Part shown: positions 17,625 through 25,616 of the stretch, in pieces
Position numbering within the stretch: position 1 is the first letter of the stretch
How the letters are laid out: the number at the start of each line of letters is the position of its first letter
Assembly: GCF_003612125.1 (NCBI RefSeq)
Contig: NZ_RAWI01000014.1
Span: 1 to 57,346 of the forward strand
Length of the DNA stretch: 57,346 bases
Direction of reading: 5' to 3'
Source: Corallococcus praedator
GTDB taxonomy: Bacteria > Myxococcota > Myxococcia > Myxococcales > Myxococcaceae
The notes under the pieces: model-generated
Told to the model about the DNA's origin: nothing
Database searches by the model: none
What the model saw: the letters and a program-made list of their open reading frames with translations, nothing else
Program-made: the position numbers and the translations under genes

Positions 17625-18464
17625 GTGAAGGAACGCTATCAAGACATCGACGAGAAGAACGAGCAGCTGCGCGAGTACCTCGACATCTACAAGGACAAGC
17701 AGCCAGCGCGCGAGTTCCTCGACCGGTTCGAGATGTCGTGGATCTACCACGACGCCGCGCTCGAAGGCGTCGTCTACACGCACCAGGAGTTGATGGCCGC
17801 GCTCTTCCCGGCACGCACCGCCGCGGAAGCGTCCATGATTCCGGTCGTCCTGGAGATCCGCAACCACAAGGCGGTGGCGGATTACATCCGCGAGGAAGCG
17901 CAGGGCGCGAAGAAGCAGTCCGCGCTGACGCTCACCACCATCAAGCGGATGCACGACCTCTTCCTGGGCAACACGCCGGAAGCCCTGGCCGAGCGCGCGC
18001 GCATGGAGCGGCGCGAGCGCACGGAGAAGGAGCTGGCCAAGGAGAGGGATCGCGCGGGGCTGCGCAAGGACATGCCCCTGCACCGCACCTACTTCCACGA
18101 CATCACCCAGCCGGCGAAGATCCAGGCCCGGCTGGAGAAGCTCGTGGACCACACCGCCAGCGCGGAGTTCCGCGAGTTCCACCCCATCAAACAGGCGGCG
18201 GTGGTGCAGCACGAGTTCCTGCAGATCTTCCCCTTCACCGAGCACAGCGGGAAGGTGGGGCGCATGTGCAGCAACCTCATCCTGCTGCGCAACGGCTACA
18301 TGCCCGCGGTCATCCACTCCATCGATCGGCAGCGCTACTACGAGTCCTTCCGGGGCCCGGTGGCCGTCTTCCGCACGGTGCTGATGGACGCGATGGAGAA
18401 CTCGCTCGACAACGGCGTGAAGTACTTCCGCGACCTGGGTCGCAAGTACAAGACCGTCGAGTAG
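17625..18464 (+). CDS. Fic-fold protein with degenerate catalytic motif
   Basis: A 279-residue Fic-domain protein. Active Fic enzymes (AMP- or UMP-transferases) carry H-P-F-x-(D/E)-G-N-G-R-x-x-R. The aligned segment here is FPFTEHSGKVGR at residues 202-213: the catalytic His is F202, the GN pair is H207-S208, the next Arg is K210, while G209 and R213 remain. Upstream, DAALEGVVYT (residues 43-52) resembles the class II autoinhibitory helix that carries a Glu before Gly. The fold call therefore stands, but classical AMPylation is unlikely. Codons at the motif are clean and the frame is intact, so this is not a sequencing frameshift. Start GTG 17625 has AAGGAG 9 bases upstream. It is probably transcribed separately from the ATPase gene. 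Confidence 0.72.
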   Translation: MKERYQDIDEKNEQLREYLDIYKDKQPAREFLDRFEMSWIYHDAALEGVVYTHQELMAALFPARTAAEASMIPVVLEIRNHKAVADYIREEAQGAKKQSALTLTTIKRMHDLFLGNTPEALAERARMERRERTEKELAKERDRAGLRKDMPLHRTYFHDITQPAKIQARLEKLVDHTASAEFREFHPIKQAAVVQHEFLQIFPFTEHSGKVGRMCSNLILLRNGYMPAVIHSIDRQRYYESFRGPVAVFRTVLMDAMENSLDNGVKYFRDLGRKYKTVE

Positions 18465-18507
18465 TCATCCCCGGGGCTCAGCCCCCGGGCAACCCACCAG
18501 GGAGGCG

Positions 18508-18530
18508 GACGGCCTGAGGGCCGTCTGCTT
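18508..18530 (+). terminator. Hairpin terminator after the Fic-fold gene
   Basis: A perfect 7-bp stem, gacggcc with ggccgtc, and loop tgag, followed by tgctt. A second palindrome (cccggggc with gccccggg) lies just before it at about 18470-18489. Together they mark the end of the Fic transcript. Confidence 0.55.
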
Positions 18531-18655
18531 CGCCGTGAAGGACGGGCGGGTCATCGACACCATTGGGGTGCTGGACCCACCTTTTCCGGAACGTCAGGGG
18601 GAGAACATCCGACTTCTCGAATCCCCGTGGCGGAGGAAGTAAAAGAAGAACCTCC

Positions 18656-19777
18656 ATGCCCGTGACCCCTTCCCTCCAGAGCCGCCGCGCCCAGCTTCCC
18701 GCTGGCAGCGAGCTGACGGAGCCTCCGCCAGCACGCCTGGCCCACCTCCCCGCCGTCGAAAAGCTGGGCCGCCTGCTGCGCGTGGCCAAGGGCCACCGCC
18801 GGGCGCTCATCCTGACGCACGACAACCCGGATCCCGACTCCATGGCCGCCGCCGTGGCGCTCGCGCACCTGTTGGAGTGCAAGGCCGGCGTGGAAGCCCA
18901 GGTGGGCTACGGCGGCATCATCGGCCGGGCGGAGAACATCGCCTTCGTGAAGGTGCTGCGCCTGCCCGTGTCGCACGTGTCGCAGCTCGACTTCTCCGAG
19001 TACGACCTGTTCGGCCTCGTGGACACGCAGCCGCCGGTGCGCAACCACTCGCTGCCCGCGAAGATCCGCGCGGACATCGTGGTGGACCACCATCCGCTGC
19101 GCGAGGAGAGCCTCCAGTCGCCCTTCGCGGACGTGGGCGGCGACTTCGGCGCCACGTCCACCATGCTGGTGGAGTACCTGCGGGCCGCGCGGGTGGAGCC
19201 GTCCCTGGAGATCGCCACCGCGCTCTTCTACGGCATCAAGGCGGACACGCGGGACCTGGGCCGGGAGACGACCCAGACGGACGTGGACAGCTACCTGTGG
19301 CTGTTCCCCCGCTGTGACAAGACGATGCTGGGGCAGATCGAGCACCCGGAGGTGCCCGCCCGCTTCTTCCAGCTCTTCCACACGTCCATCGAAAAGGCGA
19401 AGGTCTACGGCACCGCCATCATCACCGACCTGGAGGAGGTCTACTCCCCGGACATGGTGGCGGAGGTCGCCGAGCGGATGATGTTCCTCGAAGGGATGAA
19501 GTGGTCCCTGGCGTACGGGACGTTCCGCAACCAGCTCTTCCTGAGCCTGCGCGTGAAGGACCGGCGCATGAACGCGGGCCGGCTCATCCGCGAGCTGTGC
19601 GAGGACCTGGGCGGCTCGTCCGGCGGCCACGGCAGCATGGCGGGCGCACGGCTTCCCCTCTCTGGCAGCGCCAACAAGCGCAAGGCGCTCAAGCGCGAGC
19701 TGGTGGGGCGCTTCCTGGAAGCCTTCGGTGTCGCCCAGGAGCGGCCGGTGTCGCTGCTGTCCGCGCAGGACACGTGA
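18656..19777 (+). CDS. DHH/DHHA1 phosphoesterase (NrnA-like)
   Basis: A 373-residue DHH-superfamily phosphoesterase. The N-terminal metal site is ILTHDNPDPDS (about residues 52-62), with LVDTQP and the DHH triad IVVDHHP further on. The DHHA1 nucleotide-binding motif near the C-terminus is SGGHGSMAGARLP. Relatives degrade nanoRNA or cyclic dinucleotide products such as pApA; whether this one is a nanoRNase, a c-di-AMP hydrolase or a 3'-phosphoadenosine phosphatase cannot be told from sequence. ATG 18656 is the first start consistent with the family; its ribosome site is weak. Its stop overlaps the next gene (GTGA), so the two are translationally coupled. Confidence 0.8.
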   Translation: MPVTPSLQSRRAQLPAGSELTEPPPARLAHLPAVEKLGRLLRVAKGHRRALILTHDNPDPDSMAAAVALAHLLECKAGVEAQVGYGGIIGRAENIAFVKVLRLPVSHVSQLDFSEYDLFGLVDTQPPVRNHSLPAKIRADIVVDHHPLREESLQSPFADVGGDFGATSTMLVEYLRAARVEPSLEIATALFYGIKADTRDLGRETTQTDVDSYLWLFPRCDKTMLGQIEHPEVPARFFQLFHTSIEKAKVYGTAIITDLEEVYSPDMVAEVAERMMFLEGMKWSLAYGTFRNQLFLSLRVKDRRMNAGRLIRELCEDLGGSSGGHGSMAGARLPLSGSANKRKALKRELVGRFLEAFGVAQERPVSLLSAQDT

Positions 19778-20934
19778 TCTACTGGGACCACAACGCCGCC
19801 GCGCCGGTGCGCGCGGAGGTGGGTGCCCTGCTCGCGCGAGCCTTCACGGAGGGCGGCTTCGGCAACGCCTCCAGCGTGCACGGTGGAGGGCGCGAGGCGC
19901 GCGGTCGGCTGGACGCGGCGCGGGCCCGGGTGGCGCGGCTCCTGGGCTGCGAGCCGAAGGAGATCTGCTTCACCGCGTCGGGCAGTGAGGCGGATGCGCT
20001 CGCGCTGCTGGGCGCGTATGCCGCCCGGCCCGTGAAGGAGCGCCGCCGGGTGGTGGGCTCGACGGTGGAGCACCCTGCCCTGCTGGGCGCGCTCACGCAG
20101 TTGGAGCGAGAGGGCGCGCAGGTGGTGCGGGTGTCTCCCGGCGCCGACGGCCGCGTGCCGTTGGAGGCCCTGCTGGAGGCGCTCACGCCGGACACCGCGC
20201 TGTGCTCGCTGATGTGGGCCAACAACGAGACGGGCGTGCTGCAACCAGTGGCGGACGTGGCCCGAGCGTGCCGGCAGCGCGGCATCCTCTTCCACACCGA
20301 CGCCGTGCAGGCCGCGGGCAAGGTGCCGCTGACGCTGCGTGAAGTGGACGCGGATCTGCTCTCCCTGTCGGCGCACAAGTTTGGAGGGCCGCAAGGCTCG
20401 GGCGTGCTGGTGGTGCGCAAGGGCGTGGACGTGCGGGCGCTGACCCCCGGGCACCAGGAGGGCGGACGCCGGGGAGGCACGCAGAACGTCCCCTACGCGG
20501 AGGCCCTGGCCCTGGCCCTGGAACTGGCCGCGAAGGAGCAGTCGACCCTCGCCGGACAGGTGGGCGCCCTGCGCGACGGGTTCGAGCAGCAGGTGCTCAC
20601 GCGGCTGCCCGGCGTGACGGTGAACGGCGCCGGGGCACCGCGCGTGCCCAACACCAGCAACCTGCGCTTCGACGGCGTCGAGGGCGAAGCGCTCCTGATG
20701 GCGTTGGACCTGGAAGGCATCCACGTGTCGTCGGGCGCGGCCTGCGCGTCCGGGACGCTGTCCCCGTCGCACGTGCTGCGCGCCATGGGCCTGTCCCCCG
20801 CGCAGGCACGCGGCAGCCTGCGCTTCAGCCTGGGTCCGAACACCACCGAAGCAGAGGTGTCACGCGTCGTGGAGGCGCTGTGCACGCACGTCCCCCGCGT
20901 GCGCGCCCTGGAAGCTTCGTCCGCCATCGCCTGA
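19774..20934 (+). CDS. Cysteine desulfurase (NifS/IscS family)
   Basis: A 386-residue class V PLP enzyme that takes sulfur from L-cysteine as a protein persulfide for Fe-S clusters or thio-cofactors. H100, D176 and Q179 are the expected PLP contacts (STVEHPA, FHTDAVQ), the PLP lysine is K202 in SLSAHKFGGP, and the catalytic cysteine is C324 in SSGAACASG. The start GTG 19774 overlaps the stop of the DHH gene by four bases. No IscU, IscA or SUF gene is adjacent, so it may serve tRNA thiolation or a dedicated acceptor. The active-site loop is short, as in the IscS/NifS subgroup. Confidence 0.87.
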   Translation: MIYWDHNAAAPVRAEVGALLARAFTEGGFGNASSVHGGGREARGRLDAARARVARLLGCEPKEICFTASGSEADALALLGAYAARPVKERRRVVGSTVEHPALLGALTQLEREGAQVVRVSPGADGRVPLEALLEALTPDTALCSLMWANNETGVLQPVADVARACRQRGILFHTDAVQAAGKVPLTLREVDADLLSLSAHKFGGPQGSGVLVVRKGVDVRALTPGHQEGGRRGGTQNVPYAEALALALELAAKEQSTLAGQVGALRDGFEQQVLTRLPGVTVNGAGAPRVPNTSNLRFDGVEGEALLMALDLEGIHVSSGAACASGTLSPSHVLRAMGLSPAQARGSLRFSLGPNTTEAEVSRVVEALCTHVPRVRALEASSAIA

Positions 20935-20954
20935 AGGCGTCACCGCGGGCGGGG

Positions 20955-21131
20955 TCACCACTTCTGGTCGGGCAGACTCTTCTCGCGCACGTCCGGGTCA
21001 GGCTGGCCGTAGCCGGGCATGCCGTCCTCCCTGGCCTCGTCGCGCTTGGGCGGCAGACGCTCGTCCTCGCGCCGCGTCTCGCGGGCCGGCTTGTCCTGTT
21101 CGGGCTGCTGCTGCTTGCGCTCGGTCGCCAT
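20955..21131 (-). CDS. 58-residue highly charged protein, function unknown
   Basis: A very small, hydrophilic protein rich in Glu, Asp, Arg, Lys, Gln and Pro with no hydrophobic core (REDERLPPKRDEARED in the middle, ending DPDVREKSLPDQKW). It is probably disordered. A strong GGGAGGA sits 5 bases before ATG 21131, which is the main reason to accept it. It converges on the cysteine desulfurase gene with 20 bases between stops and lies about 107 bases after the kinase gene. I do not recognise a family. Confidence 0.55.
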   Translation of the reverse strand: MATERKQQQPEQDKPARETRREDERLPPKRDEAREDGMPGYGQPDPDVREKSLPDQKW

Positions 21132-21238
21132 GCATGTCCTCCCAAAAGTGCGGTGGGAGGAAAGGTCATCATCCGGTGCGAAGGTCGCAGCGACCCTTCC
21201 CGTCCGGGGACCCGCGCGACAGGGACCTGCCCGCCCGA

Positions 21239-22231
21239 CTACTCGGCGTTTTCGCCGGAGCGCCCGAGCGCGGAGTCGGGAATCGTCGGCACCTGGTCGG
21301 TGGTGCCGAACAGGCCGCGCACCACCGCCGCGATGGCCAGGGGCGTGCCCACGCGCTCGTCGTAATGCGGCGACAGGGCGAGCGCGTACTCCTCCGCGGA
21401 CGGGAAGCGGTCCTCGGGGTTCTCCGCGAAGGCGCGCGCCAGCACCGCGTCCAGCGCCTTGGGGACGTCCGGCCGCACCACGCTCAGCGGCTTGTAGTCG
21501 CGCGACAGGATGCCCGCGAACACTTCCTCGGGCGAGGCGCCGTTGAAGGGACGCCCCAGCGTGAGCAGTTCGTAGAGCACGACGCTCGCGGCCCACAGGT
21601 CCGCCTCCGGCGTCACCGCGCCCTGCAGTGACTCCGGGGACAGGTAGTACGGCTTGCCCAGCACTTCACCGCCCTGGAGCTTGCCGTCCACCAGCACGCG
21701 GGACACGCCGAAGTCGCCCAGCTTGATCTCCCCCACCCGCGAGATGAACAGGTTGGACGGGGACACATCGCAGTGGACGATGCCCAGCGGCTCGCCCTCG
21801 GGCCCGGTGGCGGTGTGCGCGTACGCGAGCGCCTCCAGCAGCACCTTGGCCAGGTACACCGCGAAGTCGATGGGCAGCGGAATCCCCCGCGCCTTGCACC
21901 GACGCAGGATGTGGCCCAGGTCGCGCCCGTCCACCAGCTCCATCACCAGGAAGGAGATGTCCTCCAGCATGCCCGCGTCCAACACCTTCACGATGTTGGG
22001 ATGGTCCAGCTGGCGCGACAGGTGCGCCTCGCGCGCGAACAGGTCCAGCGACGCGGGGTCGCGGGTGAGCGCGGGCAACAGCCGCTTGAGCGCCACCGTC
22101 CACCCCTCATGGGGCCCGGAGCGCACGCGCGCGCGGTACACCTGGGCCATGCCGCCCTTGCCCAGCAACGACAGGATTTCGTAGTTGCCGAAGACCTTGA
22201 TGGGCTTCGGGACGGGGGTCGGCACGGTCAC
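21239..22231 (-). CDS. Eukaryotic-type Ser/Thr protein kinase, kinase domain only
   Basis: A 330-residue cytoplasmic kinase. The Gly-rich loop is LLGKGGMAQVY (22-32), the VALK lysine is K49, the helix-C Glu is E68, the catalytic loop is VHCDVSPSN (152-160; HCD in place of HRD with the Asp kept), DFG is at 173-175, and SPE replaces APE. All residues for phosphotransfer are present. There is no transmembrane segment or sensor domain, so a partner may provide the signal. Its start (GTG 22231) overlaps the stop of the upstream secreted-protein gene by four bases, which suggests a functional link. Myxobacteria carry many such kinases that control development and stress responses. Confidence 0.87.
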   Translation of the reverse strand: MTVPTPVPKPIKVFGNYEILSLLGKGGMAQVYRARVRSGPHEGWTVALKRLLPALTRDPASLDLFAREAHLSRQLDHPNIVKVLDAGMLEDISFLVMELVDGRDLGHILRRCKARGIPLPIDFAVYLAKVLLEALAYAHTATGPEGEPLGIVHCDVSPSNLFISRVGEIKLGDFGVSRVLVDGKLQGGEVLGKPYYLSPESLQGAVTPEADLWAASVVLYELLTLGRPFNGASPEEVFAGILSRDYKPLSVVRPDVPKALDAVLARAFAENPEDRFPSAEEYALALSPHYDERVGTPLAIAAVVRGLFGTTDQVPTIPDSALGRSGENAE

Positions 22232-23214
22232 GGGCTGACGCTTCCGGCTCCTTGCGAGTCCCGACCCTGGGCCCGCTTGCGACCGCGGGCCTGCTTCACC
22301 AGCGCGTCGAAATTCGGACCTTCGTTCGACAGCCGCAGCAGCTCCCGGTCCACCAGCGCGTTGCCTTCCGGCGCCGACCAACCCTCGACCACCACCGCCC
22401 GGCGCAGCGCCTCCTGGGCCACCTTCGACTCCTGGGTCGCCCGCTTCACACAGGCCATCCAGAACCAGGCCTCCGCCCGGGCCTGCTGGTTGCCCACGCC
22501 CCGCGCCTGCTCCAGGAACTTGAGGGCCTCCAGCTTCTGGTCGCGAAGGAAGTGGGCCACGGCCATGCCGGTGAGCGCGGTGGCGTTGTTCTTCTCCTGG
22601 GCCAGCACCAGTTGGAACTGCTGCGACGCCGTGAGCGGATTCATCGCCGCCAGGGCCTGCTGTCCCTGCCGCAGGGCGGCCGGCACGTCCACTGCCTCCA
22701 GCCGGCGCTGCGCCGCCACCTGCGCGGCCGAACCCGACGGTGAGGCGGGCGTCGGTGCCTGGACCTGACGCTCGGGGGCCGGGGCCGCCGCGGGCTGCGC
22801 GGAGGCGCCCTGCTCCAGGGCCCGCAGCACCAGCATCCCGTTCTTGAGGAGGTCCGACTCGCAGCCTCCCTCCATCTTCACCAGCCCGCCCAGCGCCCGC
22901 TCCTCGAAGTTGTAGAAGAGCATGACCGCGTAGGTGGCGGACTCGCTGCAGGCGTCGCCCTTCTGACAGAGCGTCACGTCACCAATGAAGACGTTGCCCA
23001 GGAAGGAGCCGTTCAGGACCTGCTGGGCGACCGGGCGCTGGCAGGGTCCGCCGGCCGGTGCCGTCCCCACCAGCTGGTCCCCGCTCGTGCGCAACTCCAC
23101 GGGTCCGAAGGCATCTCCCTGGTAGGAGCCATTGACGGCCGGGCCCGCCCACGCGAATCCGGAGGCGAGGCAGACAACCGCCGCGAGAGCCAATGTTGTG
23201 GTCGGGGGCGACAT
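22228..23214 (-). CDS. Secreted protein with TPR-like helical repeats
   Basis: A 328-residue protein with a signal peptide cleaved near FAWA-GP (about residue 24). Residues 25-140 are a beta-rich domain with five cysteines (GPCQRP, TLCQKGDACSES, GGCESD), probably disulfide-bonded. A Pro/Ala-rich linker follows, and residues 180-320 are TPR-like helices (ALRQGQQALAAMNPLTASQQFQLVLAQ). It likely acts outside the cytoplasmic membrane. ATG 23214 was chosen because the signal peptide begins there; ribosome-site support is weak. It is translationally coupled to the downstream kinase. I know no functional family for the N-terminal domain. Confidence 0.65.
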   Translation of the reverse strand: MSPPTTTLALAAVVCLASGFAWAGPAVNGSYQGDAFGPVELRTSGDQLVGTAPAGGPCQRPVAQQVLNGSFLGNVFIGDVTLCQKGDACSESATYAVMLFYNFEERALGGLVKMEGGCESDLLKNGMLVLRALEQGASAQPAAAPAPERQVQAPTPASPSGSAAQVAAQRRLEAVDVPAALRQGQQALAAMNPLTASQQFQLVLAQEKNNATALTGMAVAHFLRDQKLEALKFLEQARGVGNQQARAEAWFWMACVKRATQESKVAQEALRRAVVVEGWSAPEGNALVDRELLRLSNEGPNFDALVKQARGRKRAQGRDSQGAGSVSP

Positions 23215-23361
23215 GTCAGGGGCCCGGACATCATAGAAGTCCACGGGGTCGGTTGTAAACGCGCGAGGACGGCTTGACCGCACGCTCCTCCATCCTTATC
23301 ATTTTCCCAAGAACGCCCTGGGATTTCCCAGTAATTCTGAGGACTTGTAGCGAGATTTGCG

Positions 23362-23521
23362 TTAGTAAAGGTCTGTTCCCTGCGGGGTTCGTGATGCCCA
23401 GCAGAAATTCGAACCGATACGTCCATTCCGGGGTCCGTTTCGGTCGCCATGTGCAAGCCCTCCCCTTCACGGGGATGAGGGAAGCCTGCGGTGACATGAT
23501 TTCGGTCCCCACCTGACTTAC
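23362..23521 (+). ncRNA. ssrS: Probable 6S RNA (ssrS)
   Basis: This non-coding stretch lies directly upstream of the 5-formyltetrahydrofolate cyclo-ligase gene on the same strand, the conserved ssrS-ygfA arrangement of proteobacteria. It can fold into one long interrupted hairpin: ends gtaaaggtc with gacttac; gggg with cccc; gtcgcc with ggtgac; and an apical ccctcccc...gggg..aggg hairpin. An unpaired tccgtttcg/atgatttcgg region would be the central bubble that mimics an open promoter. The segments gaaccgata and aagcctgcggtgaca resemble E. coli 6S positions. About 160 nt is typical. 6S binds the housekeeping RNA polymerase holoenzyme. The exact ends are inferred. Confidence 0.72.
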
Positions 23522-23584
23522 GAGGGTTCAATGGACGCTGGACACACGGCTCGGCGGGGGACTCTTTCTTGGGGAGCGGCGGCG

Positions 23585-24217
23585 GTGAGCGAGACTGCGG
23601 TGGATACGGCGGCGGGGGCGGCGGAGAAGAAGGTATCGCTTCGTGAGGAACTGACGGCGCGCCGAAAGGCGATGACCAACGACCTCATCGATGAGCGAGG
23701 CCTGAAGGTTCAGTCTCGATTCCTGGCTTCACCCTACTATCAGAAGGCACGAACAGTGGCGCTCTACGCCCCCATCCGGGGCGAGGTGCCCACCCGGGAC
23801 ATCCTCATCGCGGCCCTGCAGGACGAGAAGATCGTCTGCTATCCGCTGTCCCACGTGCACGGGCGCATCCTGGCCTTCCGGGCCATCAAGTCGGAGAGCG
23901 AATTGGAGCCGGGACGCCTGGGCGTCCGGGAGCCCACCAACGCCTCTGAACTGATCGCGGTGGACCAGATCGATCTGTTCGTGGTGCCAGGCCTGGGCTT
24001 CAGCCCGGACGGCAAGCGGCTGGGACGCGGGGGCGGCTACTACGACGCGACCCTCAAGGCGGCCAGTCCCCGCAGCCGGCGGGTGGGCCTGGCCTTCAGC
24101 GACCAGATCGTCCAGGCGCTGCCCACCAACCAGGACGACGTGGACATGGACCAGGTCGTCACGGAGAGCCAGACCCTGCGCGGCCTGAGCCGTGACTGGG
24201 ACTTCCTGGACACCTGA
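23585..24217 (+). CDS. ygfA: 5-formyltetrahydrofolate cyclo-ligase
   Basis: A 210-residue enzyme of the 5-FTHF cyclo-ligase family, which uses ATP to convert 5-formyl-THF to 5,10-methenyl-THF in one-carbon metabolism. The signature loop near the C-terminus is PDGKRLGRGGGYYDATL, preceded by LFVVPGLGFS. The N-terminal KVSLREELTARRKAM is the usual first helix. I chose GTG 23585 (GGGGAG about 9 bases upstream); ATG 23531 is in frame and would add 18 residues, but it starts only about 10 bases after the predicted 6S RNA end. Co-transcription with the 6S RNA is expected from the arrangement. Confidence 0.88.
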   Translation: MSETAVDTAAGAAEKKVSLREELTARRKAMTNDLIDERGLKVQSRFLASPYYQKARTVALYAPIRGEVPTRDILIAALQDEKIVCYPLSHVHGRILAFRAIKSESELEPGRLGVREPTNASELIAVDQIDLFVVPGLGFSPDGKRLGRGGGYYDATLKAASPRSRRVGLAFSDQIVQALPTNQDDVDMDQVVTESQTLRGLSRDWDFLDT

Positions 24218-24242
24218 GGCAGCCAGCCAGACGGACATGACC

Positions 24243-24269
24243 GGGCGGGGCGGACGCGAAGTCCCGCCC
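24243..24269 (+). terminator. Hairpin between the cyclo-ligase gene and tyrS
   Basis: A perfect 7-bp GC stem (gggcggg with cccgccc) around a 13-base loop lies 25 bases after the cyclo-ligase stop and 34 bases before tyrS. It could be a terminator or part of the tyrS leader. There is no T-box-like structure or T-run. Confidence 0.4.
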
Positions 24270-24303
24270 TGCCTGGAGCCTTTCGGGTAGTGTCCGCGGC
24301 GCC

Positions 24304-25566
24304 ATGAACCCGGACGCACTGCGCAAGGCGACACCCGAAGAGCAGTACGAAGAAGTCACTCGCGGCACCGTGGATTTGCAGGTGCCGGAGGACCTCAAGA
24401 AGAAGCTCCAGCGCTCGTACGACAAGGGCAAGCCGCTCGTCATCAAGGCGGGCTTCGACCCCAGTCGTCCCGACCTGCACCTGGGCCACTCGCTCCTGTT
24501 GACGCGCATGCGGCGCTTCCAGGAGTTCGGGCACACGGTGGTGTTCCTCATCGGTGACTTCACCGCCCTCATCGGCGACCCCACCGGGAAGAACACGACG
24601 CGCCCGGCCCTCACCCGCGACGAGGTGAAGTCCAACTCGGAGACCTACAAGCAACAGGTCTTCAAGGTGTTGGATCCCGACAAGACGGTGGTGAAGTTCA
24701 ACTCGGAGTGGCTCGACGCGCTGGGCACCGAGGGGATGATCCGCCTGGCCTCGCGCTACTCCGTGCAGCGCATGCTGGAGCGCGACGACTTCAAGACGCG
24801 CTACCGGGAGAACCGCTCCATCTCGCTGCACGAGTTCCTCTACCCGCTGCTGCAGGGCCATGACTCCGTGGCGCTGAAGGCGGACGTGGAGCTGGGCGCG
24901 ACGGATCAGCTCTTCAACCTGGGCGTGGGCCGTCAGCTCATGAAGGACGAGGGCCTGGAGCCGCAGGTCATCATGACGGGCCCCATCCTGGAGGGCCTGG
25001 ACGCGAAGCTCGTCGACGGCGTCATCACCGGCGACAAGATGTCCAAGAGCCTGGACAACTACGTGGGCATCGACGAGTCGGCGGACAACATCTTCGGCAA
25101 GTTGATGAGCATCACCGACGACCTGATGTGGCGGTACTACAAGCTGCTGTCGTCGGTGCCGCTCAAGAAGGTCCTGGAGATGGAGGAGCAGACGAAGTCC
25201 GGCGCCCTCCACCCGAAGGCCGCCAAGGTCGCGTTCGCGCAGGAGATCGCCGCGCGCTTCCAGGGCGAGGAGGCCGGACGCAAGGCGGCCGAGGACTTCG
25301 AGAAGCGCTTCGCCAAGAAGGAACTGTCCACGGAGGAGTTGCCGCTCGTGGAGGTGTCGCTCGCGGGCGCGGAGAAGCTGCCGGTGACGAAGCTGCTGCC
25401 GGAGACGAAGCTCGTCGCCTCCGCCACCGAAGCGCGCAAGCTGATGGCCCAGGGCGGCGTCCGGGTGAACGGTGAGAAGGTCACCGACCCCAAGGCGGAG
25501 CTCGGGGCCGGCGAGTACACCGTGCAGGTGGGCAAGCTGAAGGTGGCGCGGGTGAAGCTGTCTTGA
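24304..25566 (+). CDS. tyrS: Tyrosyl-tRNA synthetase
   Basis: A 420-residue class I aminoacyl-tRNA synthetase that charges tRNA-Tyr. The HIGH-equivalent is HLGH within FDPSRPDLHLGHS (residues 51-63), and KMSKS is at 245-249 (TGDKMSKSLDNY). Residues about 355-420 form an S4-like RNA-binding domain (EARKLMAQGGVRVNGEKV). The substrate region ADVELGATDQLFNLGVGR and the insertion-free core fit the TyrZ-like bacterial subgroup. ATG 24304 is the first start and agrees with the family N-terminus. It stands alone between hairpins, so it is probably monocistronic. Confidence 0.93.
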   Translation: MNPDALRKATPEEQYEEVTRGTVDLQVPEDLKKKLQRSYDKGKPLVIKAGFDPSRPDLHLGHSLLLTRMRRFQEFGHTVVFLIGDFTALIGDPTGKNTTRPALTRDEVKSNSETYKQQVFKVLDPDKTVVKFNSEWLDALGTEGMIRLASRYSVQRMLERDDFKTRYRENRSISLHEFLYPLLQGHDSVALKADVELGATDQLFNLGVGRQLMKDEGLEPQVIMTGPILEGLDAKLVDGVITGDKMSKSLDNYVGIDESADNIFGKLMSITDDLMWRYYKLLSSVPLKKVLEMEEQTKSGALHPKAAKVAFAQEIAARFQGEEAGRKAAEDFEKRFAKKELSTEELPLVEVSLAGAEKLPVTKLLPETKLVASATEARKLMAQGGVRVNGEKVTDPKAELGAGEYTVQVGKLKVARVKLS

Positions 25567-25582
25567 GCCGCGAAGCCTCCGC

Positions 25583-25605
25583 CCCGGGGCTCATGAAGCC
25601 CCGGG
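25583..25605. terminator. Bidirectional hairpin terminator between tyrS and the SDR gene
   Basis: A perfect 9-bp stem, cccggggct with agccccggg, and a 5-base loop catga sits between two converging genes, 16 bases after the tyrS stop and 11 bases beyond the stop of the SDR gene. It can fold equally in both transcripts. Confidence 0.6.
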
Positions 25606-25616
25606 ACGTGACGGCC

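Noticed and set aside
18465-18655. Possible small gene between the Fic and DHH genes
   Set aside because: Only palindromes and a leader are seen; no frame has a ribosome site and reasonable codon usage.
23215-23361. Open frames of about 80-90 codons across the non-coding gap upstream of the cyclo-ligase
   Set aside because: A/T-richer composition and the 6S-like fold just downstream explain the region better; no frame shows coding bias.
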